Origin: Candidatus Omnitrophota bacterium
Lineage (GTDB): Bacteria; Omnitrophota; Gorgyraeia; Duberdicusellales; 4484-171
Reading direction: 5' to 3'
NCBI GenBank assembly: GCA_018826075.1
Contig: JAHKAJ010000017.1
Span: forward strand, 1 to 48,288
Length of the DNA: 48,288 bases
A program made the position numbers and the translations under genes. The notes beneath the pieces were generated by a model. That model had not been told where the DNA came from. It worked only from the letters and a program-made list of their open reading frames with translations, and ran no database searches. Positions 29,335 through 38,308 of the stretch are shown piece after piece (within the stretch, counting starts at the first letter, position 1; each line of letters starts with the position of its first letter).

Positions 29335-30405
29335 TTATATTAAATCTTTATTGCGCAACTGCAGCTCTAACTCTTCGCGGCTGTCGGCGTATTGTAGGGC
29401 AACTTCTGGGGTGATTTTTCCCTGTTCGACTAAGCTCAATAAACACTGGTGAAAAGTAACCATGCCGTAATGTTCTCCCGAAGTAATATATTTAGGAATC
29501 TCCCAGATTTTATTCTCCTTTATCAGCCGGGAGATTGAAGGGCTTAAAGTCATGATCTCATAAGCCGGAATAAGTCCCGGGTGGTCGTCGCGGGGTATCA
29601 AGCGCTGGGAAAGAACTCCCTTGAGAAGAAAAGAAAGCTGGTTCATGACAAAATTATGCTGGTGAGGATGAAAAAAATTCACAATCCTCTCTATGGTAGA
29701 AGTAGCATTGACCGTATGAAGAGTAGAAAAAACCAAAACTCCGGTCTCAGCAGCGGTTAAAGCCGCATGGCAGGTTTCAGCATCAAGGATATTACCGATA
29801 TACATAACATCCGGAGAATGCAAAGCAAACTGCCGGAGAGCATCCTGGTAACTTTCAACATCGGTTCCGATTTCTCTCTGGTTAATAACCGAGAGATCGT
29901 CTTGAAAAGTAAACTCGATCGGTTCTTCGACAGTAAGCACATGGCGGCCGTATTTATTGTTGATGAACTGGATCATACTGGCAATAGTGGTTGATTTACC
30001 TGAACCGGTGATGCCGGTAAGCAAGATCAAGCCTCTTCTTTCCTTGCAAAATTGTTCCAGCACTTCGCTAGGCAGGTTAAGTTCAGTAAAAGAAGGGATT
30101 CGCAGGTCGATCTTACGCACGACCATTGCCGGAGTACTTCGTTGATAAAATAAACCGATACGAAAACGCCAATATTCACGGTACCAATAGGTAAACTCGC
30201 AACCACGGCTCTTTTCCAGCCTTTCCCGGTCGCGATCCCGGGCCACTGTCTCAATGATATTTTTGATCTCATCGAAAGTCAACCTCTCCTCGCGGATGGT
30301 CTCGACTTCGGTATTTATCCTTCCTCTTAAAGGGCTGCCCACCCGCAAAAAAATATCAGTGGCGCCTTTTTCAATCATCAACTCCAGCATGTCTTTAAAT
30401 TCCAT
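29335..30405 (-). CDS. PilT-like type IV pilus retraction ATPase (start re-set to ATG 30405)
   Basis: LLTGITGSGKSTTIASMIQFIN Walker A, type II/IV secretion ATPase; AGGAGGG Shine-Dalgarno ahead of ATG 30405. Confidence 0.9.
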   Translation of the reverse strand: MEFKDMLELMIEKGATDIFLRVGSPLRGRINTEVETIREERLTFDEIKNIIETVARDRDRERLEKSRGCEFTYWYREYWRFRIGLFYQRSTPAMVVRKIDLRIPSFTELNLPSEVLEQFCKERRGLILLTGITGSGKSTTIASMIQFINNKYGRHVLTVEEPIEFTFQDDLSVINQREIGTDVESYQDALRQFALHSPDVMYIGNILDAETCHAALTAAETGVLVFSTLHTVNATSTIERIVNFFHPHQHNFVMNQLSFLLKGVLSQRLIPRDDHPGLIPAYEIMTLSPSISRLIKENKIWEIPKYITSGEHYGMVTFHQCLLSLVEQGKITPEVALQYADSREELELQLRNKDLI

Positions 30406-30423
30406 CTTGATCCCTCCTGCCAA

Positions 30424-30693
30424 CTATTTTACCATATCTTTGATTTTTTTCTCTAAATTTATTAAATTTACCTTTAAGGCTTTACCCAAAGAATAACCTC
30501 CGGCCTGGCCGGAAGATTTTATTACCCGATGACAGGGAATAAATAAAGGGTAAGGATTTTTCTTGAGGGCACTGGCTACCGCCCGATAAGCCCGGGGACG
30601 GCCGGATTTCTTAGCCACCCATTTATAGCTGTGCACCTGGCCCAAAGGAATCTGAGAAACTATCCTTAACACCTTCTTTTCAAACTCGGTCAT
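30424..30693 (-). CDS. methylated-DNA-cysteine methyltransferase DNA-binding domain, stand-alone (89 aa)
   Basis: PLFIPCHRVIKSSGQAGGYSLG active-site PCHRV. Confidence 0.9.
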   Translation of the reverse strand: MTEFEKKVLRIVSQIPLGQVHSYKWVAKKSGRPRAYRAVASALKKNPYPLFIPCHRVIKSSGQAGGYSLGKALKVNLINLEKKIKDMVK

Positions 30694-30695
30694 GT

Positions 30696-31916
30696 TTATT
30701 TACTTATCCCCATCCTTTTCCTGCGACGCAGCAATTGATAGCTGTGAGCGAAACGATGAGCCTCATCCCGCAGCCGCTGAATAAGCTGTAAGCCGGGATG
30801 ATTCTTGGCTATGACCAAAGGTTTAAGTTTATCGGGAAACCATATTTCCTCGTTACCTTTAGCCAAACCGATGACAGCGACTTTAATACCCAGCCGGAAA
30901 AATACCCGGGCCGCTGTCCGAACATGTCCTTGGCCGCCGTCAATGACAACCAGGTCCGGTAAAGGTTTATTTTCCTTTAATAACCGGCTATAACGGCGCT
31001 GGACTACTTCGCAAATCCCGGCATAGTCATCGCCGGCTTTAGTTTGCTTTATCAGGAACCGGCGGTAATTGTCTTTGTCGGGGACTCCATCCTTAAAAAC
31101 TACTACTGAACCGGTTGAATCACCGGAACCCAACGAAGATATATCTATAGCTTCAATATATAAAGGAAGCCGATCTAAACCTAAAACTTCCTTCAAGGAA
31201 ATGATTTCGTGCTCTTTGGGTTTTCCCTGATAAAGATTATTGATCGCGCCAAGGATATCTCTGATCGCGGCTGCGGCTTCAAAATTCTTGAGCGTAGATT
31301 CCCGGCCCATTTTTTCCTCCAACTGTTTTATCAATTCCTTTCTTTTCCCGCTTAAAATTTTGGTAATATTGGAAATATTTTGCCGGTATCCGGCTAGAGA
31401 AACTTTGCCTTCGCAGGGAGCCGGGCAAAGTTTAAGATGGTAAAACAGACAGGCTTCTTTAGGCAAGCGCAGGCAGGAACGAAAAGGAAATATTTTGCGT
31501 ATTAATCCTAAAGCTGACTTTAAGGTTTTTGCTCCCGGGTAAGGCCCGTAAAAAACAGCCTCACCTTTCTTTTTCGGACGGCTGATACCGATCCGGGAAA
31601 ATTTTTCCCTGGTTACGGCTACATAAGGATAACTCTTGCTGTCGCGAAGAGCAATATTATATTTTGGTTTTCGCTCCTTGATCAAAGCCGCTTCTAAGAT
31701 CAAAGCCTGCTCAGGATTTTGACAAAGAATACACTCAAGGTCGGTTACCTTATTTAAAAAAACGGCATTTTTAGCTACTGGTCGCGAAAAATGGCCCTTT
31801 AAACGTTTCTTTATTGAAGCGGCTTTTCCGATATAAAGAACCTGGCTGTGTTTATCCTTCATAATGTATACGCCAGGCCCCAAAGGCAGATTCTCTATTT
31901 TTTTGCCAATATCCAT
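30696..31916 (-). CDS. uvrC: excinuclease ABC subunit C, C-terminally short (406 aa)
   Basis: GIY-YIG (PGVYIMKDKHSQVLYIGKAASIKKRLKGHF), RNaseH-like LVVIDGGQGHVRTA; ends right after RLRDEAHRFAHSYQLLRRRKR. Confidence 0.9.
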   Translation of the reverse strand: MDIGKKIENLPLGPGVYIMKDKHSQVLYIGKAASIKKRLKGHFSRPVAKNAVFLNKVTDLECILCQNPEQALILEAALIKERKPKYNIALRDSKSYPYVAVTREKFSRIGISRPKKKGEAVFYGPYPGAKTLKSALGLIRKIFPFRSCLRLPKEACLFYHLKLCPAPCEGKVSLAGYRQNISNITKILSGKRKELIKQLEEKMGRESTLKNFEAAAAIRDILGAINNLYQGKPKEHEIISLKEVLGLDRLPLYIEAIDISSLGSGDSTGSVVVFKDGVPDKDNYRRFLIKQTKAGDDYAGICEVVQRRYSRLLKENKPLPDLVVIDGGQGHVRTAARVFFRLGIKVAVIGLAKGNEEIWFPDKLKPLVIAKNHPGLQLIQRLRDEAHRFAHSYQLLRRRKRMGISK

Positions 31917-33430
31917 CTTTTCAAGTAATGAACCTGTTTTATACCGGCAAAATATCCGCTGCCGAAAAAAATAACCGCTGCAGCCGGCAACACCGCGGCC
32001 ATTTTAAGATACTTGTTAAAGACCAAAAAATCCCAAAGAAAACGGCTGGCCAAACCGGTCAGCAAACTGAGGATGATAATTTTTATCAACTGCGATTTTG
32101 TATCCTGCCAGTCCAGGGGGCCGATTTTTTTGGTTAATAAATAATAAAGAAAGGAAAAATTAAACACTGCCGCCAGGCTGCTGCCCAAAGCAATACCGCC
32201 GACCTTCAAAGGATACATCAGCCAAACGCTTAAAATAATATTCAGCAATAAAGAAACTACTGTGACTTTAGCCGGAGTTTTAGTATCCTTAAGAGCATAA
32301 AAACAATTAACCAAAAACTTTATGCCGCAAAAGAAAAACAAACCTAAGGAATAAAAGAAAAGTACCGCAGAAGTCATCTGCCAGGAATGTAGATCAAAGC
32401 CTCCCCGGTAAAGAACGACTTCTATTATCGGCCCGGATAAAAAAAGATAGACTGCGGTTATCGGGATTATGAGAAAAATGATATTTTGAAATGAAAAAAC
32501 AAACAGCTTGCGAAAATCAGAAAGATTATTTTGTTTTTGATAATAAGACAGATCGACCACCGCCACCCGCGATATCGAATGGATAAAAAGAGCCATCGGC
32601 AGGTGAATGTAAGGATTGGCAAAAAACAAGGCTGCTACTGCACCATTGCCGACAATCTGGCTAAAGGAAGCCAAAGCAGTATCAATGATCACGCTAAGCT
32701 GATAGGCAATGCTGGAAATAACCCTGGCCGGCATAAGTTTAAGCATCCGGACCAGCGAACTGTCCCGGAAGATTTGAGCTGGTTTAAATTTAAAAATAAA
32801 GCCGGCTCTTTTTAAAGCTAAAAAAGGTATCAACAACTGCAAAACTCCTCCGCTGACTACGCAAATAATCAAGATGTAATCCTTAAGCACCTTGATGAAA
32901 AAAAGCAACCCGATGATAAAAGCCAGGTTCAAAAAAGCCGGAGTAACTGCCGGAATAAAGAACCGCTTTAAGCTGTAAAGGATGGCAAAGCTATTGACTG
33001 AAAGCCCGATAAAAAAAAGATAGGAAAAGGTGATCCGGGTATAAGAAACTGTCAAAGAAAACTTAGTAGGGTCATTTAAAAAGCCCGGGGCCAACAACCT
33101 TACAAAAAATTCGGCAAAGACAATCCCCAGTAAAGTAAGCACTAAGAGCGCCATTCCTGAGAATAAAAGCATATTGTTGCCGGCTTTAAACAGCTTCTGG
33201 CGGTCATCCTGATATTCAGAAAGAATCGGGGTGGCTACTGAATCAGAAAACCCCTCTCCGAGTATGCTCCGGAAAAGGTTAGGAATCCGGAAAGATACGA
33301 TAAAAGCCTCCAGGATAGCCGAGGTGCCGAAGAAATTAGCCACCAGGATATCCCGCAAAAATCCCAAAATCATTGAGATTCCTGTACCCAGGCCGACTAA
33401 GTAAGTGTTTCTGGTGAATTTTTTAAGCAT
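31895..33430 (-). CDS. murJ: lipid II flippase MurJ (MviN)
   Basis: GFLRDILVANFFGTSAILEAFIVSFRIPNLFRSILGEG. Confidence 0.94.
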   Translation of the reverse strand: MLKKFTRNTYLVGLGTGISMILGFLRDILVANFFGTSAILEAFIVSFRIPNLFRSILGEGFSDSVATPILSEYQDDRQKLFKAGNNMLLFSGMALLVLTLLGIVFAEFFVRLLAPGFLNDPTKFSLTVSYTRITFSYLFFIGLSVNSFAILYSLKRFFIPAVTPAFLNLAFIIGLLFFIKVLKDYILIICVVSGGVLQLLIPFLALKRAGFIFKFKPAQIFRDSSLVRMLKLMPARVISSIAYQLSVIIDTALASFSQIVGNGAVAALFFANPYIHLPMALFIHSISRVAVVDLSYYQKQNNLSDFRKLFVFSFQNIIFLIIPITAVYLFLSGPIIEVVLYRGGFDLHSWQMTSAVLFFYSLGLFFFCGIKFLVNCFYALKDTKTPAKVTVVSLLLNIILSVWLMYPLKVGGIALGSSLAAVFNFSFLYYLLTKKIGPLDWQDTKSQLIKIIILSLLTGLASRFLWDFLVFNKYLKMAAVLPAAAVIFFGSGYFAGIKQVHYLKRWILAKK

Positions 33431-33452
33431 TGGGGCTTATTTGAAAAAATCC

Positions 33453-33481
33453 TTGACACAAACCAGTTATTCCTATAAAAT
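33453..33481 (+). promoter_or_regulatory. sigma70-like promoter for rpsT
   Basis: TTGACA - 17 bp - TAAAAT, 7 nt before ATG 33489. Confidence 0.7.
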
Positions 33482-33488
33482 CCTTCCC

Positions 33489-33749
33489 ATGCCTCAAAGA
33501 AGAGCTGGAAAAAAAGACTTAAGAAAAAATAAGAAACGGCATCGGAGAAATCTTGCTGTAAAACGTGCGGTCAAAGCTGCCATAAAGAAATTTAAAAAAG
33601 CCCTACTGGATAAAGATCCGAAAGCCAGAACTGAAAGTTTTAAACAAATTTGCCAGCTTTTTGACAAAGCTGTCAGCAAAAAAGTCTTTCATAAAAATAA
33701 AGCTGCCAATAAAAAAAGTCGCTTAGCCAAACTTTTAAAAACCGCCTGA
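33489..33749 (+). CDS. rpsT: 30S ribosomal protein S20 (start re-set from 33405)
   Basis: MPQRRAGKKDLRKNKKRHRRNLAVKRAVKAAIKKF; promoter immediately upstream of ATG 33489. Confidence 0.9.
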   Translation: MPQRRAGKKDLRKNKKRHRRNLAVKRAVKAAIKKFKKALLDKDPKARTESFKQICQLFDKAVSKKVFHKNKAANKKSRLAKLLKTA

Positions 33750-33757
33750 AACATCAC

Positions 33758-34468
33758 TCAAGAAGCCGTCCTAAAAGACGGTGTAAGTATCTTTACCAAA
33801 AGAGTATTTATGACTAACCGAGGATCCAGGCCTTTTTCTTTAAGCTCACGGTCAGCCTCCCATAGATATTGAAAATACTCTTTTCTTTGCCGGCCGTTTA
33901 AACCCGCTGATCGATAAACAAGAATACCGATGATCTGCGGCCCTAAAACATCAGCCTTGCCTCCGGCTGAAAACAGACTTTCAACCACATAGAGACAGCT
34001 TTTTAAATCATTCTTTCGCAAACTACTGATAAAATCCTGAATAGAAAGATATTTTCTAGCCGAATTAACCCTAAAAGTCGTCGCCTGCTTAATAATAAAA
34101 GAAAACAGTTCATCGGAAAGAAATTTTTTATCTTTTTGCAACTGGTAATATTCTTTGTCGCTATCAAAAATCAAATAGTTGGATTTCAGGATTTTCTTAA
34201 TATTTTTGAAGAAGAATTTTCTTACCGGGGAAGCCAGCTGGTCGAAATTTCTAAACATAACCACTTTTTTCTGGCCAAAAGAAACAGTAAGCAACTTCTC
34301 GCTGAAGGTCTTTAGCTCGATCTCTTTGGCATAAAAGGTAAAAAAATCTATCGGCAGGGATTGTTGTTTAAGCAGGCGTTTTTTTATATTGCTAAGCGCC
34401 AGTTGCCGCTGGTTAAAATCTCCCCCCAGGATCAGAAAAAGCCTTTCTCTGACTGAAGTATTCACCAC
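33758..34468 (-). CDS. holA: DNA polymerase III delta subunit
   Basis: HolA-like: LILGGDFNQRQLALSNIKKRLL ... VVMFRNFDQL ... position downstream of lptE. Confidence 0.75.
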   Translation of the reverse strand: MVNTSVRERLFLILGGDFNQRQLALSNIKKRLLKQQSLPIDFFTFYAKEIELKTFSEKLLTVSFGQKKVVMFRNFDQLASPVRKFFFKNIKKILKSNYLIFDSDKEYYQLQKDKKFLSDELFSFIIKQATTFRVNSARKYLSIQDFISSLRKNDLKSCLYVVESLFSAGGKADVLGPQIIGILVYRSAGLNGRQRKEYFQYLWEADRELKEKGLDPRLVINTLLVKILTPSFRTAS

Positions 34469-35010
34469 TCTTCCAAAACTGCTTCAGAAACCCTACGGGC
34501 TGTATCGACTACCAGGTCAGCCTGGGCTGAAGCTTCGGATTTCAAACCGGCTCCCGAAAGAAAATAGTCGGCTTCTCCGGTTATAGCTCTCTCGATCAAA
34601 ACCTCTCCATCAGGCGCAACCAGCTTAATGTTGGCGTGAAGGGTCAAACGCTGCTCTTTGACTTCGCCATCGCTAGCTTCCTCGTACCGTAAGGTATCCT
34701 TTGAATAGTCATCTACCGTACAAAATAGTTTGAGCGCTTCAGGGTCATCGCTTACTACCTTAAGCTGGCCATCGACTCTAAACCGGTTCACTACCTCGTT
34801 AGTCAACTTATTTTCGATTAGAATCGGAAAACTTACATAACCGGAAGTTTCCCGGTTTACTGAAGTCACATCTATCTTATTCAACACCGGTTGGATTATT
34901 ATTTTCCGGCCGGCATAAATAGAACCTTTAGTGACATAGCCACAACCCGAACTTAAAAAAACTACTAACAGAATTAAACATCTGAACATTTGCCTCTCCT
35001 TAGATAACAT
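34462..35010 (-). CDS. lptE: LptE-like LPS-assembly lipoprotein
   Basis: Lipobox LVVFLSSGCGY, TKGSIYAGRKIIIQPVLN, EVVNRFRVDGQLKVV. Confidence 0.8.
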   Translation of the reverse strand: MLSKERQMFRCLILLVVFLSSGCGYVTKGSIYAGRKIIIQPVLNKIDVTSVNRETSGYVSFPILIENKLTNEVVNRFRVDGQLKVVSDDPEALKLFCTVDDYSKDTLRYEEASDGEVKEQRLTLHANIKLVAPDGEVLIERAITGEADYFLSGAGLKSEASAQADLVVDTARRVSEAVLEEW

Positions 35011-35014
35011 AGGG

Positions 35015-36493
35015 TTATTGATCTTGAGCCTGACTTCCCCGGGCTAATTTTTCTTTGCGCTTTTTTTCTTCCAGGGCCATCTTTTTAGCCTTGGCTTTCT
35101 GCTTTTTTAAAAGCGCCTCTTTTTTTCTTTGTTCCTTTAAGGCCTGCTTTTGAGCTTTAGCCTCGAGTTTCTTGGCAAGTTTTTCTTTAGACTTTGCTCG
35201 TTTAAGTTCTTTTTTAACCTGAATACGTTTAAGCTTTTCCTCTTTCTTGTTTTGGGCTAAAACCGCCTTTTTTCTAAAAAGCTCTTGTTTGGTTTTAAGC
35301 CTTTCCTGACGGAAAAACTCACTTTTCTCCTTAGCTTCGATTTTATTTTTTAATTTTTCTTTGACTACGGCTTCCTTTTCGGCCAGTCTCTGGCTGCGCA
35401 ATAAATTTTTAGCTTCTATTTTTTCCTGGCGGACATCTTGTCTATCCTTTAACCTTCTTTCTTTTAACCTTATCTTTTCGGCCCGTTTAGTTTCAGCTGC
35501 TTCTTTTTTTTCACTAGCTTTCAATTCGTCTTTAGTCAAATTGCCGTCCAACAACTTATTTAACTCCTGAATTTTATCCAAAGACTGGCTGTAATAATCA
35601 CTGTCGGCATAGTTATCGATAACCTTTTGATAATAGATCAAGGCACTTTTGTACTGGTTTTGGCCTTCATAGAATTGTCCGATCTCAAAATCTTTCTTGG
35701 CTTCGCGGTTTCGTAAAATTTTAAGTTGCCCTTCAGCCTCAACCGAGATCTGAGCTTCAGGATGGTTTTTGATAAATTCAGCAAGCCTGGCTGTTGCCTC
35801 TTTTAAATAAGAAGAGTCATAATCGGCCCCCGGAAAAGCTTTGGCAGTGGCAATAGCTAATTGATATTTTGCCGGAGCAGCCCATTCGCTGTCGGAATAA
35901 TTATCCACCACCTTCTGAAAAGCATCGCGGGCTTCGTCAAAACGGCCCAACTCAAAAAGTATGATCCCCAGCTTATACTGGGCTCTGGGAGCATACTCTG
36001 AATAAGGTGCTTTGGCCACCAGCCGGTTAAAAATTTCTATTGAGGGATGCTCCACGAAATCATATAAAGAGATTCCCAGCCATTTTTTATGTTCCCGGTT
36101 TAAAAAATATTCACCGATATTGTATTCCCGTTCAATGACCTCGTTTATCCGCTGGCTGTTAGGATAAGAATCAATGAGCTGTTGATAGGCCAAAAAGGCC
36201 TCATAAGACTTGTCCAACTTCTCCAAAGACCGGCCTAAATAATACTGGCTTTCGGCAGCTTCCTTGGCGTCAGGATAATTAGCCAGTAGTTTTTTGAACT
36301 CGGCATAGGCCTCTTTATAGCGGCCTTCTTCAAAAATCTTTAAAGCCGCCTTATATTGCAGATAAGGGGTGGCTAAAGCCGAATATTTAGGGTTTTTCCA
36401 TTGTTTAGTCTTAGGGGACCAAATCCAAAAGGGGTAAACCGAACAGGGAAAAAGGAATAGAATAAGTAAGACAAGGCCTTTTTTCATAATCAC
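35015..36493 (-). CDS. BamD-like TPR protein with about 170-aa Lys/Glu/Arg-rich C-terminal helix
   Basis: Signal peptide, YKEAYAEFKKLLANYPDAKEAAESQYYLGRSL TPRs, then extended KE-rich tail. Confidence 0.85.
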   Translation of the reverse strand: MIMKKGLVLLILFLFPCSVYPFWIWSPKTKQWKNPKYSALATPYLQYKAALKIFEEGRYKEAYAEFKKLLANYPDAKEAAESQYYLGRSLEKLDKSYEAFLAYQQLIDSYPNSQRINEVIEREYNIGEYFLNREHKKWLGISLYDFVEHPSIEIFNRLVAKAPYSEYAPRAQYKLGIILFELGRFDEARDAFQKVVDNYSDSEWAAPAKYQLAIATAKAFPGADYDSSYLKEATARLAEFIKNHPEAQISVEAEGQLKILRNREAKKDFEIGQFYEGQNQYKSALIYYQKVIDNYADSDYYSQSLDKIQELNKLLDGNLTKDELKASEKKEAAETKRAEKIRLKERRLKDRQDVRQEKIEAKNLLRSQRLAEKEAVVKEKLKNKIEAKEKSEFFRQERLKTKQELFRKKAVLAQNKKEEKLKRIQVKKELKRAKSKEKLAKKLEAKAQKQALKEQRKKEALLKKQKAKAKKMALEEKKRKEKLARGSQAQDQ

Positions 36494-36502
36494 AAGACTA
36501 TA

Positions 36503-37954
36503 TCAAAGCCGGCTGTTCTTGTCAACTCCCACCGCAAAACGTAAAAAGCTATAAATTAGAACGAGAATAAAATAATAGAAAAACACTGCCCAAAGCGAAA
36601 AATGACAATCTAAATAAGAAAATTTTAAAGAACCCAAAACCTTGATCAAAGCCATAAAACTCCCGATCAAAAAAGAAAGTAAGGCTCCCAGGCTTTGAGC
36701 CACAAAACTCAAAGGAGAAAATACAAGCAAAAGGAAGTTTAAACTTAAAATAAGGGTAAAAAAAGGGACTAAAATAATGTTGTAAAAAACAGTTAAGATA
36801 TAAAACTTATTGAAATAGTAAGCGGTAAGGGGATTAGTTAGTATCGTTACCGATAACGAGCAGAAAAAAATTTGTTTTGAATAAACTATCAGCCGGTTTC
36901 CGGAAAAATTCAAGGCTAATACCTGGCTACCGGCAAGAATAGCAAAAACCGCTAAAAAAGATAATTGGAATCCGACCGTAAACAGCATTTCCGGCGCAAT
37001 CAAAAGACAAACCAGCCCGGCCAAGCCTAAAGAATTAAACGGGTTCATCCGGCGTTTAAAGAAAAAACTAAAAGAAAATGCCGAATACATGAAAGCTGCC
37101 CGCAAAGTTGAAGGGTTTGCACCGCTAAGTAAAGTATACAGATAGAGAAAACCCAGGGAAACTGCCAGGCGAACTCTAAAATTAATTCCCAGGAATCCGA
37201 GAACGAAAAAAAGAATAGCCGCGGTCAGCCCCAAATGCAGGCCGCTGATCGCTAAAAGATGGGCTGCTCCGGCCCGAGAAAAGAACTCTTGTTCCTGACT
37301 CACCAATTCCCTGCGGCCTAAAAACACCGAGGAAAGAAACCGATAGGCCTGATGGCTTGAGTTTTTTCTAAAAACAGCTAGCAGATAAAGACTGGTTTTT
37401 TTAATCGCAGTTTCCCAAACTTTCAAAGAAAGCTCTTCCGACAGACTCTCATCGGTTACCCGTAAGTAGTAAAATTTTTTACCGTAGTAGGTCCTTTTGC
37501 TCAATTTTCCAAAAATGCGGTAACGGCTTAAATACTCTAAACTTTTACTGCAATCGGAGATCTTAACTTTCTGGGCCAACGAAAAGCCGTCGATTTCCTC
37601 TATCAAGGCAAAACAATCACTGCGGGAACCTTTGGCTTGCGGTAAAGAAACTACTTTTAAGGTAACCTGGGTTTGACGGCCGGTAAAATAGTCTATTTTG
37701 GAAGCCGGGTGAGAAAACCCGGAAAAAGAACCCAGGAAGAAAAAAAGCCAAAGAATAAAAATATCGGAAATAAAAATCTTACCCAGTTTATAAAAAAAAT
37801 AAACTGACCCCAGGCTAACAAAGATCAAAATAAGCGGACAAAACGGCGAACTTATGAACCGGCTGGCAGCGATTCCGGCGGCAAACGAGACAAACAAGAA
37901 AAAGTTTAAAAAACTCCCTAAATTGATCTTATTCACGACCACCCGGTAAATCAA
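36503..37954 (-). CDS. comEC: ComEC/Rec2 competence channel protein lacking the C-terminal metallo-beta-lactamase domain
   Basis: HLLAISGLHLGLTAAILFF, LLSGANPSTLRAAFMYS. Confidence 0.9.
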   Translation of the reverse strand: MIYRVVVNKINLGSFLNFFLFVSFAAGIAASRFISSPFCPLILIFVSLGSVYFFYKLGKIFISDIFILWLFFFLGSFSGFSHPASKIDYFTGRQTQVTLKVVSLPQAKGSRSDCFALIEEIDGFSLAQKVKISDCSKSLEYLSRYRIFGKLSKRTYYGKKFYYLRVTDESLSEELSLKVWETAIKKTSLYLLAVFRKNSSHQAYRFLSSVFLGRRELVSQEQEFFSRAGAAHLLAISGLHLGLTAAILFFVLGFLGINFRVRLAVSLGFLYLYTLLSGANPSTLRAAFMYSAFSFSFFFKRRMNPFNSLGLAGLVCLLIAPEMLFTVGFQLSFLAVFAILAGSQVLALNFSGNRLIVYSKQIFFCSLSVTILTNPLTAYYFNKFYILTVFYNIILVPFFTLILSLNFLLLVFSPLSFVAQSLGALLSFLIGSFMALIKVLGSLKFSYLDCHFSLWAVFFYYFILVLIYSFLRFAVGVDKNSRL

Positions 37955-38298
37955 AAAGAAATATATCCGCTGATTACTTTGAGTTTTTTCGAACCGATAC
38001 CTTTGACTTTCTTCAAATCCTCCGAAGTTTTAAAAAAACCATATTGGCTGCGGTAGGCGATTATCCGGCCGGCGATCACCTTGCCTATTCCGGGAATAGC
38101 CTGCAGTTCTGATTGGCTGGCTCGATTTATATCCACCGGGCTCTGCTGTGAAAGTTTCTGGTAATTTGAGCTGGTTTGGGAATTTTCCAATGATCGGAGG
38201 TCTCCGGCTAGATTAAAAAACCTCAAAGCCGCACCAACCAATATCAAAACCGCAATCAAAAGAAGGACTTTCCTTTCCTGGTAGGTAAGACAAAACAT
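37951..38298 (-). CDS. comEA: ComEA-like helix-hairpin-helix DNA-binding protein
   Basis: TM segment then VDINRASQSELQAIPGIGKVIAGRIIAYR. Confidence 0.9.
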   Translation of the reverse strand: MFCLTYQERKVLLLIAVLILVGAALRFFNLAGDLRSLENSQTSSNYQKLSQQSPVDINRASQSELQAIPGIGKVIAGRIIAYRSQYGFFKTSEDLKKVKGIGSKKLKVISGYISF

Positions 38299-38308
38299 GA
38301 TTTATTTT

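Noticed and set aside
33405-33488. N-terminal 28-aa extension of rpsT in the ORF track
   Set aside because: The extension overlaps the promoter; canonical S20 starts at MPQRRAGKK (33489)
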